Source: JBAZGG01 sp041653015
Lineage (GTDB): Bacteria > Bacillota_I > Bacilli_A > RFN20 > CAG-826
Reading direction: 5' to 3'
Assembly (NCBI GenBank): GCA_041653015.1
Contig: JBAZGG010000001.1
Location: forward strand, 1-64,000
Length of the DNA: 64,000 nucleotides
Part shown: positions 61,955 through 64,000 of the stretch, piece after piece
Numbering within the stretch: position 1 is the first letter of the stretch
How the letters are laid out: the number at the start of each line of letters is the position of its first letter
The notes under the pieces: model-generated
Database searches by the model: none
The model's input: only the letters and a program-made list of their open reading frames with translations
Told to the model about the DNA's origin: nothing
Position numbers and translations under genes: made by a program

Positions 61955-63784
61955 ATGAAATTTAAAGAATTAAAACTTAATGAGAACATACTGCATTCTA
62001 TCGATGACCTTAATTATCTCGATTTAACGCCAATACAAGAGCAGAGTATCAATTTTCTTCTCGATGGCTTTGATGTCATGGGAGAAGCTCCCACCGGCAC
62101 GGGCAAGACCCTCGCTTATGCTTTGCCTTTAATTCAAAATCTCGATCTAACAAATGAAAATATTCAGGCTCTTGTTCTGTGTCCTACCCGTGAGCTCGCT
62201 ATTCAGAGCGCAGATGAAATTCGTAAAGTTCTGACCCACACTGAAAATGTCGGAGTGCTTCCCATATATGGCGGACAAGATATTCATCGCCAAATTTTAC
62301 AGTTGAAAAAAAGACCGAAAATAATCGTTGGCACTCCAGGAAGAATCCTCGATCATATCGAGAGGCGCACCATTAAACTGGACAATATTAAAATGTTTGT
62401 TCTCGATGAATGCGATGAAATGCTCGATATGGGTTTTGCCCCGAGCGTCGACAAGATTGAAAGCTGCATTCATTGTGAGCATCAAAGCGTCTTATTCTCT
62501 GCAACTATTTCAAAAGAAATTGCTAAGATATCAAAGAAATATCTGAAGAATGATGCAAAAGTAATTAGAACCGGTCAGAAAGAGAATGAATCGAAGTTGA
62601 TCGCACAGTATTATATCGATGTAAAAGAAGATAATAAATTAGATACGCTGCGCATGATGCTCGATACCTTTTCGTATGATAGCGTGTTTGTTTTTTGCCG
62701 AACTAAAAGAAATGTTGATAAGTTACAAAACAGTCTCAAAAAATTAGGATATAAAATCAGCTACCTTCATGGTGATTTACCGCAAAAGAAACGCGATGAT
62801 AACATGAGGGCATTTAAATCTCGTGAAAACAAAATACTGATCGCTACAGATGTTGCTGCGAGAGGAATCGATGTCTCAAACGTTGATTTCGTAGTCAATT
62901 ATTCTCTCCCAGATCAAGATGAGTTTTATCTTCATCGAATTGGGCGAACGGGTCGTGCGAATACGGAAGGAAAAGCATTTACGTTTATTAACACCAATCA
63001 GAGGAGCATGTTGAAGGTTTATGAATCGCTGACTGGCGATGTTATCAAAAGGTATTCCTTATTATCAAAAAAGGAGAAGGAAAATATGGACATGAAGAAA
63101 GTTTTAGAGAATGTGAAGAATTCTATCAAAGATAGTCATTTAGAAGAAACCGAAACATTGGTCGGTGAAACGCTAGCTGAATGGGAGAGAAGCGGTATTT
63201 CGTGCGATTCCGCAAAACTGGCAGCGGCTCTTTTAAAAGAGTTGGTGTCAATCAAGGATGCGCAAGTATCAAAACCAGATGATGGCTATGTGAGAGAAAG
63301 AAAAGATTTTTCGAGATCGAAAGAAAGACCTTCTTTTGAAAGATCTGAAAGACCTGAAAGGAAACAATTTCCTTCAAATCCAAATGCCCAAAGATTTTTT
63401 ATAAATATTGGAGAAGTCGATGGACTCAACAATAAAGAACTTATGAATTTTGTTAGCAAATATGTTCCAGAAATCAAAGATAGCGATTTCTCTGATATAT
63501 ATATCAAGAACACATTTTCTTTTTTTGAACTTCCCAAAGATGACACTTCAGCGATTATGGAAAAAATCAATGGAACGACATATGGCTCTCGCGATGTTCG
63601 CGTTGAATTGAGCGAAAGAAAAACCAAAGAAACTGGACATTCTAATCGTTCATTTCGTGGAAGTCATCCATCGGATAGAAGAGGATCTGGGTATCATAGT
63701 TCACATCACGATAGACCAGATGGTGGAAAGTCTTCTTTTCACGGAAGAAGTAACTATTCGCACGATAATAGAAACAAAAAATAA
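61955..63784 (+). CDS. DEAD-box-type RNA helicase (DECD variant) with DbpA-type RNA-binding domain
   Basis: An ATP-dependent RNA helicase for ribosome assembly or mRNA turnover, resembling CshA/DeaD. Core motifs: Q motif LTPIQEQS, motif I APTGTGKT (45-52), PTREL, motif II DECD at 151-154, SAT, ARGID and HRIGRTGR. A DbpA-type RNA-binding fold lies at about 475-555, followed by a long Arg/Ser/His/Gly tail. 609 residues. DECD instead of DEAD is unusual in bacteria. Single-gene unit with terminator at 63821. Confidence 0.93.
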   Translation: MKFKELKLNENILHSIDDLNYLDLTPIQEQSINFLLDGFDVMGEAPTGTGKTLAYALPLIQNLDLTNENIQALVLCPTRELAIQSADEIRKVLTHTENVGVLPIYGGQDIHRQILQLKKRPKIIVGTPGRILDHIERRTIKLDNIKMFVLDECDEMLDMGFAPSVDKIESCIHCEHQSVLFSATISKEIAKISKKYLKNDAKVIRTGQKENESKLIAQYYIDVKEDNKLDTLRMMLDTFSYDSVFVFCRTKRNVDKLQNSLKKLGYKISYLHGDLPQKKRDDNMRAFKSRENKILIATDVAARGIDVSNVDFVVNYSLPDQDEFYLHRIGRTGRANTEGKAFTFINTNQRSMLKVYESLTGDVIKRYSLLSKKEKENMDMKKVLENVKNSIKDSHLEETETLVGETLAEWERSGISCDSAKLAAALLKELVSIKDAQVSKPDDGYVRERKDFSRSKERPSFERSERPERKQFPSNPNAQRFFINIGEVDGLNNKELMNFVSKYVPEIKDSDFSDIYIKNTFSFFELPKDDTSAIMEKINGTTYGSRDVRVELSERKTKETGHSNRSFRGSHPSDRRGSGYHSSHHDRPDGGKSSFHGRSNYSHDNRNKK

Positions 63785-63820
63785 GACTTATTATTTTTAA
63801 AGCTGATTACAATCTAAATT

Positions 63821-63849
63821 AATGCACAAAAAATGTGCATTTTTGTTTT
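63821..63849 (+). terminator. Terminator after the helicase gene
   Basis: AATGCAC-AAAAAAT-GTGCATT followed by a T-run, 36 bases past the stop. Confidence 0.8.
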
Positions 63850-63895
63850 ATTTTACTGCCGTCATTCTTATCATAGCAGCACCAAAATCATTGTC

Positions 63896-63941
63896 TTTAC
63901 GGTGCTTCTAGACACGAGTATAATGTATATGTTAATACATT
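63896..63941 (+). promoter_or_regulatory. Promoter with overlapping inverted repeats
   Basis: TTTACG, 17 bases, TATAAT (63919-63924). AATGTAT-ATGTTA-ATACATT (63922-63941) is a perfect inverted repeat over the -10 and start region; AGCACC and GGTGCT (63878-63883 and 63901-63906) flank the -35 box. The arrangement suggests a regulated gene. Confidence 0.6.
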
Positions 63942-63954
63942 GGAGGAATTTATA

Positions 63955-64000
63955 ATGAAAAAATCATTGGTTGTATTACCTGCTATGCTACTTCTTCTTG
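63955..64000 (+). CDS. Exported protein, N-terminus only (cut by window edge)
   Basis: Only 15 codons are visible: MKKSLVVLPAMLLLL, a lysine-start hydrophobic stretch that looks like a signal peptide, possibly a lipoprotein. GGAGG lies eight bases upstream. Nothing can be said about function. Confidence 0.75.
   Translation, partial: MKKSLVVLPAMLLLL

Noticed and set aside
1..64000. Mycoplasma genetic code (TGA = Trp), as might be expected for a Mollicutes relative
   Set aside because: Many conserved genes end properly at TGA and tryptophans are coded by TGG; code 11 fits.
1..64000. tRNA and rRNA genes, T-box leaders, CRISPR arrays, transposases
   Set aside because: I looked for tRNA T-loop patterns, T-box consensus upstream of metG, serS and lysS, regularly spaced repeats, and transposase motifs, and saw none. 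By-eye scanning could miss a divergent tRNA.

Overview
This is a low-GC bacterial chromosome window centred on the replication origin. The gene content and order match the Bacillota (Firmicutes) origin region: gyrA, gyrB, recF, the S4-domain gene yaaA, dnaN and dnaA read leftward; rpmH, rnpA, yidC, khpB and mnmE read rightward. Absence of sporulation genes, short intergenic gaps and a fairly reduced gene set suggest an uncultured member of the Bacilli close to the Mollicutes-like lineages (Acholeplasma, Izemoplasma, RF39 or Erysipelotrichia relatives); that placement is inference. TGA ends many genes (rnpA, rpsF, rqcP, tetR), so the standard bacterial code is used, not the Mycoplasma code.

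Layout. 1-4409 (minus): end of metG, an EFR1-type flavodoxin/ferredoxin, a lipoprotein endonuclease I, rpmE and an unrecognised 202-residue protein. 4482-7198 (plus): the tldD/pmbA metalloprotease pair. 7239-17853 (minus): degV, mscL, a degenerate M50-like membrane protein, and a run of ABC transporter, P-type ATPase, psuG, tetR and iron alcohol dehydrogenase. 17911-29546 (minus): tadA, the SRP RNA gene, serS, a glycosyltransferase, gyrA, gyrB, recF, yaaA, dnaN, dnaA. 29547-30030: oriC with two exact DnaA boxes. 30031-38680 (plus): ribosome, membrane-insertion and RNA-maturation genes, then ispE and glmU; two parS-like sites lie at 34777 and 34900. 38728-48559 is mixed: ppdK, an FGGY sugar kinase, a heterodimeric ABC exporter, and a PAP2 phosphatase with a DUF368 (undecaprenyl-phosphate translocase family) partner. 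48650-60101 (plus): pth, mfd, rqcP, tilS, ftsH, dus, lysS, rpsF, ssb, rpsR. 60301-61528: an accessory two-gene module resembling a toxin-antitoxin pair (DUF3990 ADP-ribosyltransferase-like protein plus an HTH partner). It is followed by about 425 bases of structured non-coding DNA, a DEAD-box-type helicase with the variant motif DECD, and the start of an exported protein.

Most genes are co-oriented with replication away from oriC. Exceptions are tldD/pmbA on the left arm and 38728-41361 plus 43086-48559 on the right arm. Points that deserve attention: the DUF3990 module; gyrase subunits that both carry non-standard residues at quinolone-determining positions; a YidC lipoprotein with a large extra external domain; apparently leaderless starts at several single genes; a PAP2/DUF368 pair that looks like a lipid-carrier recycling unit; and SRP RNA ending nine bases before the tadA start codon. 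I saw no tRNA, rRNA, CRISPR array, transposase or prophage.
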